Of a stretch of DNA of 64,000 nucleotides, positions 25,778 to 35,777 are shown piece after piece. Position numbers and translations under genes: made by a program. The notes under the pieces are model-generated. The model was not told the origin of the DNA, searched no databases, and saw only the letters and a list, made by a program, of their open reading frames with translations. The stretch lies in the NCBI GenBank assembly GCA_018435055.1, contig JAHDOA010000017.1:1-64000 (forward strand), written 5' to 3'. Each line of letters starts with the position of its first letter. The stretch's first letter is position 1. The stretch is from Pelotomaculum sp. (GTDB taxonomy: Bacteria > Bacillota > Desulfotomaculia > Desulfotomaculales > Pelotomaculaceae).

Positions 25778-27174
25778 CTGAGCGTGTGACATTTAGCCCC
25801 ATCACCCGATTAAGCGGACTATTATCGGCTGAAGCCACCGTGGAAAATGGGAGGATTATAGATGCTAATACCAGCAGTACTATGTTCCGCGGTTATGAGT
25901 GGATCATGTGCAATAGAAAAATAACCGATGCCGTTTACCTCACTCAGAGAGTCTGTGGAATATGTTCTTTAGCCCATGGAGCTGTGTCCAGTTATCTGTT
26001 GGACCAGGTTTTTGACAACGATATATCCGAAAATGCCCAGTACTTAAGAAATATTATGTATGCAGCCGACTTTTTACAAAACCACATCAGGCATTTTTAT
26101 CTTTTCAGCCTGCCGGATTTTGTAGTTATGCCCAATAAGCCGCCCTTTCTAAATCAGAATTTAACCGATGCACGTTTAAATGCCCAGGATAACCAGCGGT
26201 TAGTTAACAACTATTTTGAAGCCATCAAGGCTTCCCAAAAAAGCCACGAAATACTGGTCCTTTTTGGAGGCAAAGCGCCGCACCAGCACAGTTTCGTACA
26301 TGGAGGAGTGGCAGTAGCGCCTACTGCCGATAAAATCAACCGTGCCTTGGCATTACTAAGTGATATAACAGAGTTTGTCAGGGGCTGTATGATCCCTGAT
26401 ACTGAGCTGATTTCCTCTGTTTACGGTGATTACTATAAGATAGGAATAACCCCGGGCCGTTTGCTTTCTTTTGGTTTGTTCAGATTTGGGAACAAAAACG
26501 AGGAAGTGATCTGGCGAAGCGGGGTATTAAACGAAAATAAATTATCAATCCCCGACCTGAGTTTAATACATGAAGATATTACCCATTCCTGGTATGAAGT
26601 TAATAGGGATATCACCTCCCAACCATGTCTGGAACCGGCTCCTTTTAAACCTGGCGCATACAGCTGGATTAAATCTGTTAAATATGCTCATAACTTCTTT
26701 GAGGTAGGGCCACTGGCCAGGATGGTTATCAACGGTTTTTATCGTGGAAGCACATCTACCATGGATAGGATTTATGCACGAACTTTAGAGACATCCCTTA
26801 TTGTTCAACTAATGAAAGACTGGCTGACCCAGCTTATACCCGGTCCCCCTCCTATTGAGCAAAAATCAAAAATTGTTCGTGAACGGGTAATTGCAGTAAC
26901 AGACGCGATGAGGGGAACCCTTTTGCATAGTGCCATCCTTGAAAATGAGCAAATAAAAGAGTACAACATTATTACGCCTACCGTATGGAATTTTTCTCCC
27001 AAGGATCAATACGGAAATAGGGGTCCGGTGGAATCCGCTTTGATCGGCACAGAAATACCCTCCAATGACATGCTTTTCACTATACTGGGGCGGATCATCC
27101 GCTCTTTTGACCCCTGTCTGGCTTGTGCAACTCATGTCCTGGATGCAAATCACAAAAAGTCGGTAGTCTTTTAA
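25774..27174 (+). CDS. atypical [NiFe]-hydrogenase large subunit
   Basis: Catalytic subunit, 466 aa. Both nickel-binding motifs are present: RVCGICSLAHG (Cys61, Cys64) and DPCLACATH (Cys448, Cys451, His454), followed by a 12-residue tail VLDANHKKSVVF for the protease. Also seen: MRGTLLHSAI with the active-site Arg, ITPTVWNFSPKD. Odd: the N-terminal motif, normally TRIEGH with the proton-gate Glu, reads SPITRLSGLLSAEA, so Glu is Ser14 and His is Leu16. Translationally coupled to the small subunit. A partly deleted copy of its 3' end lies at 55421-55585. Could be a normal but divergent uptake enzyme, a sensor, or a changed function. Confidence 0.9.
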   Translation: MTERVTFSPITRLSGLLSAEATVENGRIIDANTSSTMFRGYEWIMCNRKITDAVYLTQRVCGICSLAHGAVSSYLLDQVFDNDISENAQYLRNIMYAADFLQNHIRHFYLFSLPDFVVMPNKPPFLNQNLTDARLNAQDNQRLVNNYFEAIKASQKSHEILVLFGGKAPHQHSFVHGGVAVAPTADKINRALALLSDITEFVRGCMIPDTELISSVYGDYYKIGITPGRLLSFGLFRFGNKNEEVIWRSGVLNENKLSIPDLSLIHEDITHSWYEVNRDITSQPCLEPAPFKPGAYSWIKSVKYAHNFFEVGPLARMVINGFYRGSTSTMDRIYARTLETSLIVQLMKDWLTQLIPGPPPIEQKSKIVRERVIAVTDAMRGTLLHSAILENEQIKEYNIITPTVWNFSPKDQYGNRGPVESALIGTEIPSNDMLFTILGRIIRSFDPCLACATHVLDANHKKSVVF

Positions 27175-27177
27175 ACC

Positions 27178-27270
27178 TTCCCCCCACAGTTGATAAATCG
27201 GTTTCCTGTCCAGGTTTATAAGTCACCTCAAATGAGGTCAGGTACTTTGAGTCCGCACGCTTGCCCCTGC
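27178..27270 (-). pseudogene. remnant of the XRE regulator start and upstream region
   Basis: The sequence just after the large subunit stop matches 53660-53768, which is the first codons and upstream region of the intact XRE regulator. Minus-strand translation gives TSFEVTYKPGQETDLSTVGG against ISFEVTYKLVQEADLSNVGG there. About 16 bp are missing around the start codon (ATGATATCATTT reduced), which removes the start. The upstream piece GGTACTTTGAGTCCGCACGC is kept exactly. Confidence 0.7.
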
Positions 27271-27478
27271 CTCAAAAAGGTTCATTACAGATAAATTACT
27301 ACTTATACGGATTGCATGATATAATTTAATTAATAAATTTCTTGCTGGTTAAAACATACTGGATGAAATTATTGAACCATTCGGAGATAAGAATCCCAAC
27401 GTTAATACTTTACAAAAAAGCCGGTATAACGTTTGTGAAAAATGCAATGAATAAATCATAAAAGGAGTGTGAATAAGA
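27271..27478 (+). promoter_or_regulatory. leader of the flavodiiron gene
   Basis: TATAAT at 27320-27325 is a good -10 element, but no good -35 box stands 16-18 bp before it. AAGGAG lies 11 nt before the GTG at 27479. The region is AT-rich and otherwise featureless. Confidence 0.4.
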
Positions 27479-28663
27479 GTGAAAAAGAAAGTTAAAAACA
27501 ATGTGTTTTGGGTAGGCAAGGTTGACTGGGAGCTTAAAAAATTCCACGGAAACGAGTATTCGACTCACAAAGGCTCAACATACAATTCTTACCTGATACA
27601 AGAAGAAAAGACGGTCTTGATTGATACAGTGTGGGCTCCCTTTGCCGAAGAGTTTGTTGAGAATTTAGTGAAAGAGATTGATCTGAATAAAATTGATTAC
27701 ATTGTGGCAAATCACGGAGAAATTGACCACAGCGGAGCACTACCCGCTTTAATGAAGCATATCCCTGACAAACCAATTTATTGCACAGCAAACGCTGTTA
27801 AATCTTTAAAAGGACAGTACCATCAGGACTGGAATTTTCATGTGGTAAAGACCGGAGATAAATTAGATATCGGGAACGGAAAAGAGCTGGTGTTTGTCGA
27901 AATGACGATGTTGCATTGGCCGGACAGCATGGCAACATATCTTACCAAAGACAATATCCTGTTCAGCAATGATGCTTTTGGGCAGCACTATGCAACCGAA
28001 AAATTATTTAACGATCTGGTAGATCAGTGTGATCTCTTTAATGAATCCATAAAGTATTTCGCTAATATTTTAACTCCTTTCAACCCAATGTTAAGAAAAA
28101 AGCTGGATGAAGTCATGTCTTTAAATTTGCAGATTGACATAATCGCAACAAGCCATGGGATCGTCTGGAGAGACAATCCGATGCAGATTGTCCAGAAATA
28201 TTCCCAGTGGGCAAATGACTATCAAGAGAACCAAATTACCGTTATCTATGATACGATGTGGAATGGCACAAAAATACTGGCTGAAAAAATAGCAGAAGGA
28301 ATTGGTTTGGCAGATCCGGATGTGGTTGTAAAAGTATATAATCTGGCCAAGAGTGATGAAAACGACCTGATAACAGAAGTTTTTAAATCAAAAACAGTTG
28401 TTATGGGTTCGCCGACTATTGCCAAAAGCGTTCTGCATTCGGTAGCAGGATTTATCCACCTGATGAAGGAGTTAAAATTCAAAAATAAAAAAGCAGCGGC
28501 ATTTGGATGTTACGGGTGGAGCGGAGAATCAGTAAAAGTCATTAACGACTTAATGGCAGACGCAGGTTTTGATGTTATTAATGAAGGCTTTAGAAACTCA
28601 TGGAACCCTGATCCCGATTCGCAGAAAGCAGCTTTAGATTTCGGCAAAGAAATAGCTGTCTAG
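27479..28663 (+). CDS. fprA: FprA-type A flavoprotein (flavodiiron protein)
   Basis: Flavodiiron protein, 394 aa, which reduces O2 (or NO) to water in the cytoplasm of anaerobes. Seen: metallo-beta-lactamase-like domain with diiron ligands in ANHGEIDHSG, EMTMLHWPDSM, FSNDAFGQHY and ATSHGIVWR; C-terminal flavodoxin domain with VIYDTMWNGTKILAEKIA and FGCYGWSGESVKVI. GTG start after AAGGAG. It has its own terminator at 28681. Position next to an oxygen-sensitive hydrogenase suggests protection, possibly with H2 as the electron source. Confidence 0.93.
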   Translation: MKKKVKNNVFWVGKVDWELKKFHGNEYSTHKGSTYNSYLIQEEKTVLIDTVWAPFAEEFVENLVKEIDLNKIDYIVANHGEIDHSGALPALMKHIPDKPIYCTANAVKSLKGQYHQDWNFHVVKTGDKLDIGNGKELVFVEMTMLHWPDSMATYLTKDNILFSNDAFGQHYATEKLFNDLVDQCDLFNESIKYFANILTPFNPMLRKKLDEVMSLNLQIDIIATSHGIVWRDNPMQIVQKYSQWANDYQENQITVIYDTMWNGTKILAEKIAEGIGLADPDVVVKVYNLAKSDENDLITEVFKSKTVVMGSPTIAKSVLHSVAGFIHLMKELKFKNKKAAAFGCYGWSGESVKVINDLMADAGFDVINEGFRNSWNPDPDSQKAALDFGKEIAV

Positions 28664-28680
28664 CTGAGCAGAGGATAAGT

Positions 28681-28730
28681 TTTGCAGCCCTTAAAAATGC
28701 TGTTTACGGCATTTTTAAGGGCTGCTTTCA
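28681..28730 (+). terminator. terminator of fprA
   Basis: GCAGCCCTTAAAAATGC, short loop, GCATTTTTAAGGGCTGC, then TTTCATT: a 17-bp perfect stem starting 18 bp after the fprA stop. Confidence 0.9.
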
Positions 28731-28817
28731 TTAAGGGCACGGATTCTTAGTTGAATTTATTGATGGGTATTAAGGTTGCACTATTTTTGGTGCTGTTTTC
28801 AGCAAAACGATGTGGTG

Positions 28818-28940
28818 CATGATAAAATTTCAAAGGTCTCGAGGACAATAGCAGACCTTGACGGTTCCGCACTAATAAATGAATCGAACCTGGCCAAAGC
28901 CATCCAATACCGCTCCCTGGACAGGATTAACCCGATCTAA
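28818..28940 (+). repeat. second copy of the comM 3' end
   Basis: Matches comM from about 18766 to its stop, in the same frame and direction: [18 protein letters not shown] and then AIQYRSLDR, ending INPI and TAA. It shares GGTCTCGAGGACAATAGC with comM exactly, so it is closer to the intact gene than the copy at 53757-54263 is. No start codon or 5' part. The rest of 28664-28997 holds only the fprA terminator and no gene. Confidence 0.85.
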
Positions 28941-28997
28941 CCCAATACCGCATGGTCCGCATCATAAGTTATAAGCAACGGCTTGATTCATCTTATA

Positions 28998-29930
28998 TTA
29001 TTTCACTTCCTGGAATAATGCGGTGCTTAAATACCTTTCACCGGTATCCGGCAGTATCACCACTATCAATTTGCTTTTGTTTTCAGGCCGCTTGGCAATC
29101 TGCAGGGCGGCGAACACCGCCGCGCCTGATGAAATCCCCACCAGCAGGCCTTCCTCCCGGGCCAGCCTCTGCCCGGTTTCAAAAGCTTCTTCATTCTTGA
29201 TTTTAAAAATCTCGTCGACTATGCCAAGGTTCAGCACGTCAGGCACGAAACCGGCGCCGATACCCTGGATCTTGTGGGGGCCGGGCTTTCCTCCGGACAG
29301 CACCGGGGAATCCAGCGGCTCCACGGCGATTGCTTTAAATCCCGGCTTGCGTTTCTTGATTACCTCGCTGATACCGGTGATGGTGCCGCCGGTGCCGATG
29401 CCGCCTACCACAATATCCACCCTGCCGTCGGTGTCCGTCCAGATTTCTTCAGCAGTGGTGATACGGTGAATCTCCGGGTTGGCCGGGTTTTTAAACTGCT
29501 GGGGCAAAAATGAGTTCGGGGTTTGGGCCGCCAATTCCTCAGCCTTCCGGATGGCGCCTTTCATCCCATCCGCGCCCGGAGTCAATACAAGTTCAGCGCC
29601 ATAAGCTTTCAAGAGGTTCCGGCGCTCAATACTCATAGTGTCGGGCATGGTCAGGATCAGCTTGTAGCCCCTGGCCGCGGCCACGAAAGCCAGGGCGATG
29701 CCGGTGTTGCCGCTTGTTGGCTCAATAATGATACTGTCCTTGTTGAGCAGTCCCTTCTCTTCCGCATCCTTAATCATGCTGAAACCAATCCTGTCTTTAA
29801 CGCTGCCGGCGGGATTAAAGGACTCGAGCTTGGCAACGACCTCCGCCTCCAATCCCGCAGTTACCCGGTTCAGTTTCAGCAGAGGAGTTTTCCCGATTAA
29901 ATCAGTCAGGTTGTTCGCGATTTTAGCCAT
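28998..29930 (-). CDS. cysK: CysK, O-acetylserine sulfhydrylase
   Basis: PLP enzyme that makes cysteine from O-acetylserine and sulfide. Seen: [29 protein letters not shown] with the PLP lysine, [16 protein letters not shown], the phosphate loop [14 protein letters not shown], and [22 protein letters not shown]. 310 aa is standard. It has its own promoter with an operator-like dyad (30071-30142). Confidence 0.96.
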   Translation of the reverse strand: MAKIANNLTDLIGKTPLLKLNRVTAGLEAEVVAKLESFNPAGSVKDRIGFSMIKDAEEKGLLNKDSIIIEPTSGNTGIALAFVAAARGYKLILTMPDTMSIERRNLLKAYGAELVLTPGADGMKGAIRKAEELAAQTPNSFLPQQFKNPANPEIHRITTAEEIWTDTDGRVDIVVGGIGTGGTITGISEVIKKRKPGFKAIAVEPLDSPVLSGGKPGPHKIQGIGAGFVPDVLNLGIVDEIFKIKNEEAFETGQRLAREEGLLVGISSGAAVFAALQIAKRPENKSKLIVVILPDTGERYLSTALFQEVK

Positions 29931-30070
29931 TGGTTTTTACCTCCCAGGTTTTCGTTAGTGTAAAGTTCGTCTTCGAAATTAATACTTTTAATTGTTTTTC
30001 TCTTTTAATAAGTGTGACTTGTAAAATGGCTGAAATTTTTAAATCCCTCTCACCGAGCATACACCAGTTA

Positions 30071-30142
30071 TTTAGTATGCATTTAATATATACTAAAATA
30101 ATTGATTTATTAAATATTATAATCTAGTAGCCTTTTTGTCAA
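30071..30142 (-). promoter_or_regulatory. cysK promoter and operator-like dyad
   Basis: Minus strand TTGACA (30142-30137), then TAATAT at 17-bp spacing (30119-30114) overlapping a TATAAT at 15 bp. Just downstream is a perfect 8-bp dyad TTTAGTAT (30071-30078) and ATACTAAA (30090-30097). The half-site resembles motifs at the metY, nifS and rrf2 promoters. Confidence 0.6.
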
Positions 30143-30164
30143 TAAAAATATAAAAGCTAAAGAC

Positions 30165-30404
30165 TTATTCCCCTCTTTCAACCAGCATTCTGTTTTTGTC
30201 ACCGACTTTTTCAATTAAAATAACTCTGTGCCCTTCATCGGTAATGCTTTTTGGGACTTTCTGGAGAGGCTCCCCGTCATTCAAAAAAACTTCCAAAATT
30301 TCACCCACCATCATGTCCTCAAGTTTAAGCAGTGTCCTGGCAAAGGTTACAGGACATAAAACATCAGTAATATCCAAAGTAGCATCGACTTTATAGTTAC
30401 TCAT
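30165..30404 (-). CDS. TusA/SirA-like sulfur carrier
   Basis: 79-residue protein with the TusA fold. Seen: ATLDITDVLCPVTFARTLLKLEDM, where Cys-Pro near residue 17 is the persulfide-carrying site, and a beta-alpha-beta core ending in VILIEKVGDKNRMLVE. It likely relays sulfur as a persulfide. It follows the moeB-like gene by 152 bp in the same direction, so it may feed sulfur into that pathway. Confidence 0.88.
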   Translation of the reverse strand: MSNYKVDATLDITDVLCPVTFARTLLKLEDMMVGEILEVFLNDGEPLQKVPKSITDEGHRVILIEKVGDKNRMLVERGE

Positions 30405-30556
30405 TAATTAACCACCTTCTTTGATCACCCAAAGATTTGGGTCTTATATACGAACTTTAATGCGTTCGATTTTCAGCCCAATAAACACGAAAAATTAAAA
30501 CAGACGGATGTTCTAAAATAAAAGAGCGAATCATTCCGAAGTACCCTCTAAAATTT

Positions 30557-31378
30557 TCATCTGGTATTCAAATCACACACCGGCTGCTCATAGTCGGACA
30601 ATTCATAATTTGCCGGATTAACTCCACAGGCAGGACAGTTTGGATTCTTCCGAATCTCAGTCTTGATGAATTCCATGGTCAGGGCATTGTAGGTCAGCAG
30701 TTCACCCACCAGTAAGTCTCCTATCCCCAAAAAATATTTTAAAACCTCGGTAGCCTGGATCAGCCCGATTATTCCCGGGATCACCCCTAAAACACCCGCC
30801 TGCGCGCAAGTCTGCACTTTTGAGGGTGGCGGCGGTGTTTGAAAAACACAGCGGTAGCACGGCCCCTCCCCTGGCAAGATAGTCAAAGCCTGGCCGATAA
30901 ATCTTAGCACAGCGCCATGGAAAAACGGCTTCTTGGTAATAACACAGGCATCGTTAGCCAAGAATCTGGTGCCAAAGTTGTCGGTACCATCAACAACAAC
31001 ATCATAGTCTTTAATAATTTGCAGTATATTCGACGCCTTCAATCTTTCCTGGTAAGCGACTACCTGGCAGCCGGGGTTTAAAGCTGTCAACTTTTCCCTG
31101 GCGGAAACCGCCTTAGGCTTGCCGACGTCATTTGTTAAATACAGTATTTGTCTCTGTAGATTGCTTAAATCCACGACGTCGTCGTCAATGATACCGATGG
31201 TTCCCACCCCTGCCGCAGTCAGGTAATAAGCCACGGGGGAACCCAACCCACCCCCTCCGATAATCAGCACCCTGCCGTTGTTTATTTTTTTCTGACCTTT
31301 AGGCCCCACCTCGGGTAAGATAATATGCCTGCTATAGCGCACAACCTGATCGTCAGTAAAATTCAAGCCTGATAACAC
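30557..31378 (-). CDS. MoeB/ThiF-family adenylyltransferase
   Basis: E1-like enzyme, 273 aa, that adenylates the C-terminus of a ubiquitin-like sulfur carrier. Seen: nucleotide loop LIIGGGGLGSPVAYYLTAAGVG, DDDVVDLSNLQRQILY, DGTDNFGTRFL, the catalytic-Cys region QTCAQAGVLGVIPG, and two zinc-binding CxxC pairs (CYRC, CPAC). Members in this family serve molybdopterin, thiamine or methionine synthesis; no carrier with a C-terminal Gly-Gly is encoded nearby. Its place behind metY-metX-metW suggests a role in sulfur donation for homocysteine. Confidence 0.88.
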   Translation of the reverse strand: MLSGLNFTDDQVVRYSRHIILPEVGPKGQKKINNGRVLIIGGGGLGSPVAYYLTAAGVGTIGIIDDDVVDLSNLQRQILYLTNDVGKPKAVSAREKLTALNPGCQVVAYQERLKASNILQIIKDYDVVVDGTDNFGTRFLANDACVITKKPFFHGAVLRFIGQALTILPGEGPCYRCVFQTPPPPSKVQTCAQAGVLGVIPGIIGLIQATEVLKYFLGIGDLLVGELLTYNALTMEFIKTEIRKNPNCPACGVNPANYELSDYEQPVCDLNTR

Positions 31379-31430
31379 CCCTTTAGTTCCGAATTTTAGC
31401 CAGGAACATATCCTTTTCTTTCAATCTCAG

Positions 31431-32051
31431 TTAGCCCACCCTTGAGACGACAAACAGAATTTCTTCCGCGACAGCCGATTCCTTCTCTTTGAAGGGAACA
31501 ATCTCGCTGCCGGTCCAGGAAAATCCCTTCTCAATCCTGACATTATTGGCCCCGGCCCAGTCAAGGAAGTCTTTCGCCGTGAAAAGGTGGATATTTGGCG
31601 TGTCGTACCATTGATAGGGCAGGTTTTGTGTCACCGGCATTTTCCCGGTGGATAAAAGAGAAAAAACAACCTGCCTGTGCCCGAAATTGGGAAAGCTGAC
31701 AATGCCGGCGGACCCTACCCGTATCATCTCCTCCAGCACGAAAAGCGGCCTTTTTACTGCCTGCAGGGTTTTTTCCAGGATAACGTAATCGAAAAAACGG
31801 TCGGGCAGCCCGGCCAGTCCCTCGTCAAGATCGGAATGAATGACAGGCACACCCCTGGCAATTGTTTCAGCCACCTGGTCGAATTCCTTCTCAATGCCCA
31901 GCCCTTTTACGCCTTTTTGCCTGATCAGCTTGGACAGGAGTTCGCCGTTGCCGCAGCCGAGATCAAGAACGGAACTCCCGCCCGGAACCAGGCCGAATAT
32001 AACCTTATGGTCAAAACGGCATTGTCTATTTACTGTCAATCTGCCCACCAC
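31431..32051 (-). CDS. metW: MetW, partner of homoserine O-acetyltransferase
   Basis: SAM-dependent-methyltransferase-fold protein, 206 aa, found with MetX and needed for its full activity. Seen: SVLDLGCGNGELLSKLI, GLGIEKEFDQ, DFDYVILEKTLQ-like DYVILEKTLQAVKRP, and SFPNFGHRQVVFSLL with PYQWYDTPNIHLFT, the MetW hallmark. Overlaps metX by 26 nt, so the two are coupled. Start is one of the GTG codons at 32051/32048 or a TTG at 32039; GGAGG is close to all. Confidence 0.92.
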   Translation of the reverse strand: MVGRLTVNRQCRFDHKVIFGLVPGGSSVLDLGCGNGELLSKLIRQKGVKGLGIEKEFDQVAETIARGVPVIHSDLDEGLAGLPDRFFDYVILEKTLQAVKRPLFVLEEMIRVGSAGIVSFPNFGHRQVVFSLLSTGKMPVTQNLPYQWYDTPNIHLFTAKDFLDWAGANNVRIEKGFSWTGSEIVPFKEKESAVAEEILFVVSRVG

Positions 32052-33252
32052 CCTCCAGGAAATTCCTCACCAGCAGCGTCAGTTTATCCACCTCGAGCAG
32101 AAAAGCGTCGTGGCCGTATGAAGACTGAATATTGGCATAGCTTACCTGTTTCCTGTTCCGGCCAATGGTCAGCGCCAGGTTCTTCATGTGCTCCGGCAGG
32201 TATAGCCAGTCTGAGGAAAACGATACCAGTAAGATTTTGCCGCTGAGCCTTTCACATGCTTTATCCAGGTCGCCGCCGCCCCAAACAGACGCGTCAAAGT
32301 AGTCGGCGGCCTTCGTAATGTATAGATAACTGTTTGCGTCAAAGCGCTCCACAAATGATTCCGCCTGGTGCCGCAGGTAGCCTTCGACCTCGAAATCCGC
32401 TTCAAACTGGAACCCGGGCTTACTGCCGTTTCTAAACCTGCGGCCAAATTTGCGCTGCATGGAAGTCTCGGAAAGATACGTGATATGGGCCAGCATGCGG
32501 GCGACCGACAGCCCCTGGTCAGGCGAGGCACAGTCATAATAGTCACCGTCTTTAAAGTCGGGGTCTGCTGTGATCGCCTTCCGTGACACAGCGTTAAAGG
32601 CAAGCCCCTGGTCTGTCAGCCAGGCTGTTGAAGCGATAACGATGGCCGATGCCACCCGGTCAGGGTAGGCCAGGGCCCACTCCAGCGCCTGCTGCCCGCC
32701 AAGGGAACCGCCGGCCACGGTGACCAACTGCTCAATGCCCAGATAGCTGATCAGCCGTTCCTGCAACCTGACCCAGTCCCCCACGGTCACTACCGGGAAA
32801 CGGAGGCCGTACGGCCGGCCGGATTCCGGAGCAATGGAGGAGGGACCAGTGGTGCCATAACAGCCGCCAAGAATATTTGAACAGATGACACAGTATTTTT
32901 TTGTGTCAAAAGCCTTACCCGGGCCAATCATATTGTCCCACCAACCGGGACGCCTCACCAGCCAGGACCTTCCCAATTTTTCAGCGTCATGATACCAGCC
33001 GGCTGCATGGGCGTCGCCGGAAAGTGCGTGGAGAACCAGGATAGCGTTGTCCTTATTCTCATTCAGCTTCCCATAAATTTCATACTCAACGTCGACCGGC
33101 CAAATCGCCTTCCCGCATTCAAGAGGAAGCGGGTTTGTTTCATCGGCAAGCCTGACCTTCCGGGGGAATACATAGCCCACGGAAAAGGGAGATTCAGGCC
33201 CGTCGACCTTCTTTGAAGTTTTATCTGTAAGCACATTAAATGCATCGCTCAT
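32026..33252 (-). CDS. metX: MetX, homoserine O-acetyltransferase
   Basis: Alpha/beta hydrolase that acetylates homoserine, first committed step to methionine. Seen: LVLHALSGDAHAAGW, GWWDNMIGPGKAFDT, the nucleophile in TVAGGSLGGQQALEWA, and the C-terminal catalytic Asp/His region with SFSSDWLYLPEH and SSYGHDAFLLE. 408 aa with the ATG at 33252, chosen because GGAGGT lies upstream; the longer frame to 33321 runs through a dispersed repeat. Confidence 0.95.
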   Translation of the reverse strand: MSDAFNVLTDKTSKKVDGPESPFSVGYVFPRKVRLADETNPLPLECGKAIWPVDVEYEIYGKLNENKDNAILVLHALSGDAHAAGWYHDAEKLGRSWLVRRPGWWDNMIGPGKAFDTKKYCVICSNILGGCYGTTGPSSIAPESGRPYGLRFPVVTVGDWVRLQERLISYLGIEQLVTVAGGSLGGQQALEWALAYPDRVASAIVIASTAWLTDQGLAFNAVSRKAITADPDFKDGDYYDCASPDQGLSVARMLAHITYLSETSMQRKFGRRFRNGSKPGFQFEADFEVEGYLRHQAESFVERFDANSYLYITKAADYFDASVWGGGDLDKACERLSGKILLVSFSSDWLYLPEHMKNLALTIGRNRKQVSYANIQSSYGHDAFLLEVDKLTLLVRNFLEGGGQIDSK

Positions 33253-33269
33253 CTTTATTACCTCCAATC

Positions 33270-33298
33270 GTGTCAAGGGAACGGCTCTCTTGACACGG
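33270..33298. repeat. dispersed GTGTCA...TGACAC repeat between metY and metX
   Basis: GTGTCAAGG at 33270 and CTCTTGACAC at 33287-33296 form near-perfect inverted arms around AACGG. Same family as 118-140 and 9348-9376. Confidence 0.6.
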
Positions 33299-33359
33299 TC
33301 CAAGAAATACTCCTTGATCACCTTAATGAATCATTGGGTACCTCCCCGTAATTCTCCGG

Positions 33360-33404
33360 GGTGACAGGAGACGATTATCTGTCACCTGCCCCCTGTCACC
33401 TGCC
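33360..33404. repeat. GTGACAG hairpin repeat after metY
   Basis: GGTGACAG, 11 bases, CTGTCACC, then CCCCCTGTCACC again: a hairpin with a third copy of the arm. It sits directly after the metY stop codon and lacks a T tract, so it is not a standard terminator. Confidence 0.45.
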
Positions 33405-34866
<1,462 letters not shown>

Positions 34867-34906
34867 AAAGTAACCATATACATATTAAACATATTGTTTT
34901 AGTATG

Positions 34907-34935
34907 ATTATATTTAAAGGCGACCCCTTTGTCAA
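34907..34935 (-). promoter_or_regulatory. metY promoter
   Basis: TTGACA (34935-34930), 17 bp, TATAAT (34912-34907) on the minus strand, upstream of the SAM riboswitch. The plus-strand sequence GTTTTAGTATGATTATAT (34896-34913) overlaps the -10 and resembles the repeats at the nifS promoter. Confidence 0.85.
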
Positions 34936-34986
34936 TAAAAAATTAAACCACCTGTTTTAGTCCTCCGAACAAACCGATCGCATTCA

Positions 34987-35736
34987 TCATACTTGTATTT
35001 TATGACCCTTCTTCAAAGCAAACAAGCAGCCCTCACCGCAATTTATCTCTCCATCCTGGCAGACAGTTTCCACCGTTGAGCTGTTTTCCTCCATCTGCAT
35101 GACACGTTTTTCAAGCTTATCAATTTTTTTCTGCAGGCAAAGGATCATTTCCGCCACGGGGTCCGGCAGCAGATCGTGGCGCAGGTCTATTTCATAGTCT
35201 TCCCGCGGTTCGAGCTTCCGTCCGTTCCTGGCCACCACTTTACCGGGCACCCCCACAACCGTGCTGTCGGGCGGAACTTCTTTCAAAACCACAGACCCGG
35301 CTCCGATCCTGGAGTTGTCCCCCACTGTAAATGACCCCAGCACCTTGGCGCCCACGCTGACCACCACGTTGTTGCCGACAGTCGGGTGCCTTTTCCCTTT
35401 TTCCTTGCCCGTGCCGCCCAGGGTAACCCCCTGATATATGGTAACGTTATCACCTACCTCGGCGGTCTCGCCGATCACAACGCCGGAACCGTGGTCGATA
35501 AACAGCCCCTCGCCTATTTTGGCGCCAGGGTGGATCTCAATACCGGTCAGAAAGCGGGATAGGTGGGATATCAGCCGCGCTGTGACAAACCAGCGGCGCC
35601 TGTATAACCGGTGAGCTATCCTGTGCATAATAATGGCATGGAAACCTGGATAGCAGAGAAATACCTCCAATACTGATTTAACGGCCGGATCCCGCGCCAT
35701 AACAGCACGGATATCATTTCTTAGCCGGCTGAACAT
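34987..35736 (-). CDS. cysE: CysE, serine O-acetyltransferase
   Basis: Left-handed beta-helix enzyme that makes O-acetylserine for CysK. Seen: [35 protein letters not shown] with the catalytic His, [37 protein letters not shown], and hexapeptide repeats to VVGVPGKVV. The C-terminus is longer than usual and ends in a coiled-coil-like segment then [14 protein letters not shown] with three Cys. 249 aa from the ATG at 35736, behind GGGAGGT. Last gene of the nifS-nadA-nifU-mnmA run. Confidence 0.94.
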   Translation of the reverse strand: MFSRLRNDIRAVMARDPAVKSVLEVFLCYPGFHAIIMHRIAHRLYRRRWFVTARLISHLSRFLTGIEIHPGAKIGEGLFIDHGSGVVIGETAEVGDNVTIYQGVTLGGTGKEKGKRHPTVGNNVVVSVGAKVLGSFTVGDNSRIGAGSVVLKEVPPDSTVVGVPGKVVARNGRKLEPREDYEIDLRHDLLPDPVAEMILCLQKKIDKLEKRVMQMEENSSTVETVCQDGEINCGEGCLFALKKGHKIQV

Positions 35737-35777
35737 TATATTACCTCCCATCCCAACTCTGGTTCATTAAATCTTAA

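Larger units (their letters stand above)
18892..28940. mobile_element. putative island with hyp genes, hydrogenase and fprA between two comM 3' ends
   Basis: A 10 kb block lies between the end of intact comM and a second copy of the comM 3' end (28818-28940) in direct orientation. It contains exactly one functional module: hydrogenase maturation genes, hydrogenase subunits and a flavodiiron protein. Direct repeats of a gene 3' end on both sides are what integration into that gene end leaves behind. No integrase or transposase is seen inside, so it would be a decayed or trans-mobilised element. Inference only. Confidence 0.35.

Noticed and set aside
24818-27174. Hydrogenase genes as pseudogenes
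   Set aside because: Both frames are complete and coupled by ATGA, all other ligands are kept and a matching protease tail is present; substitutions look selective rather than random.
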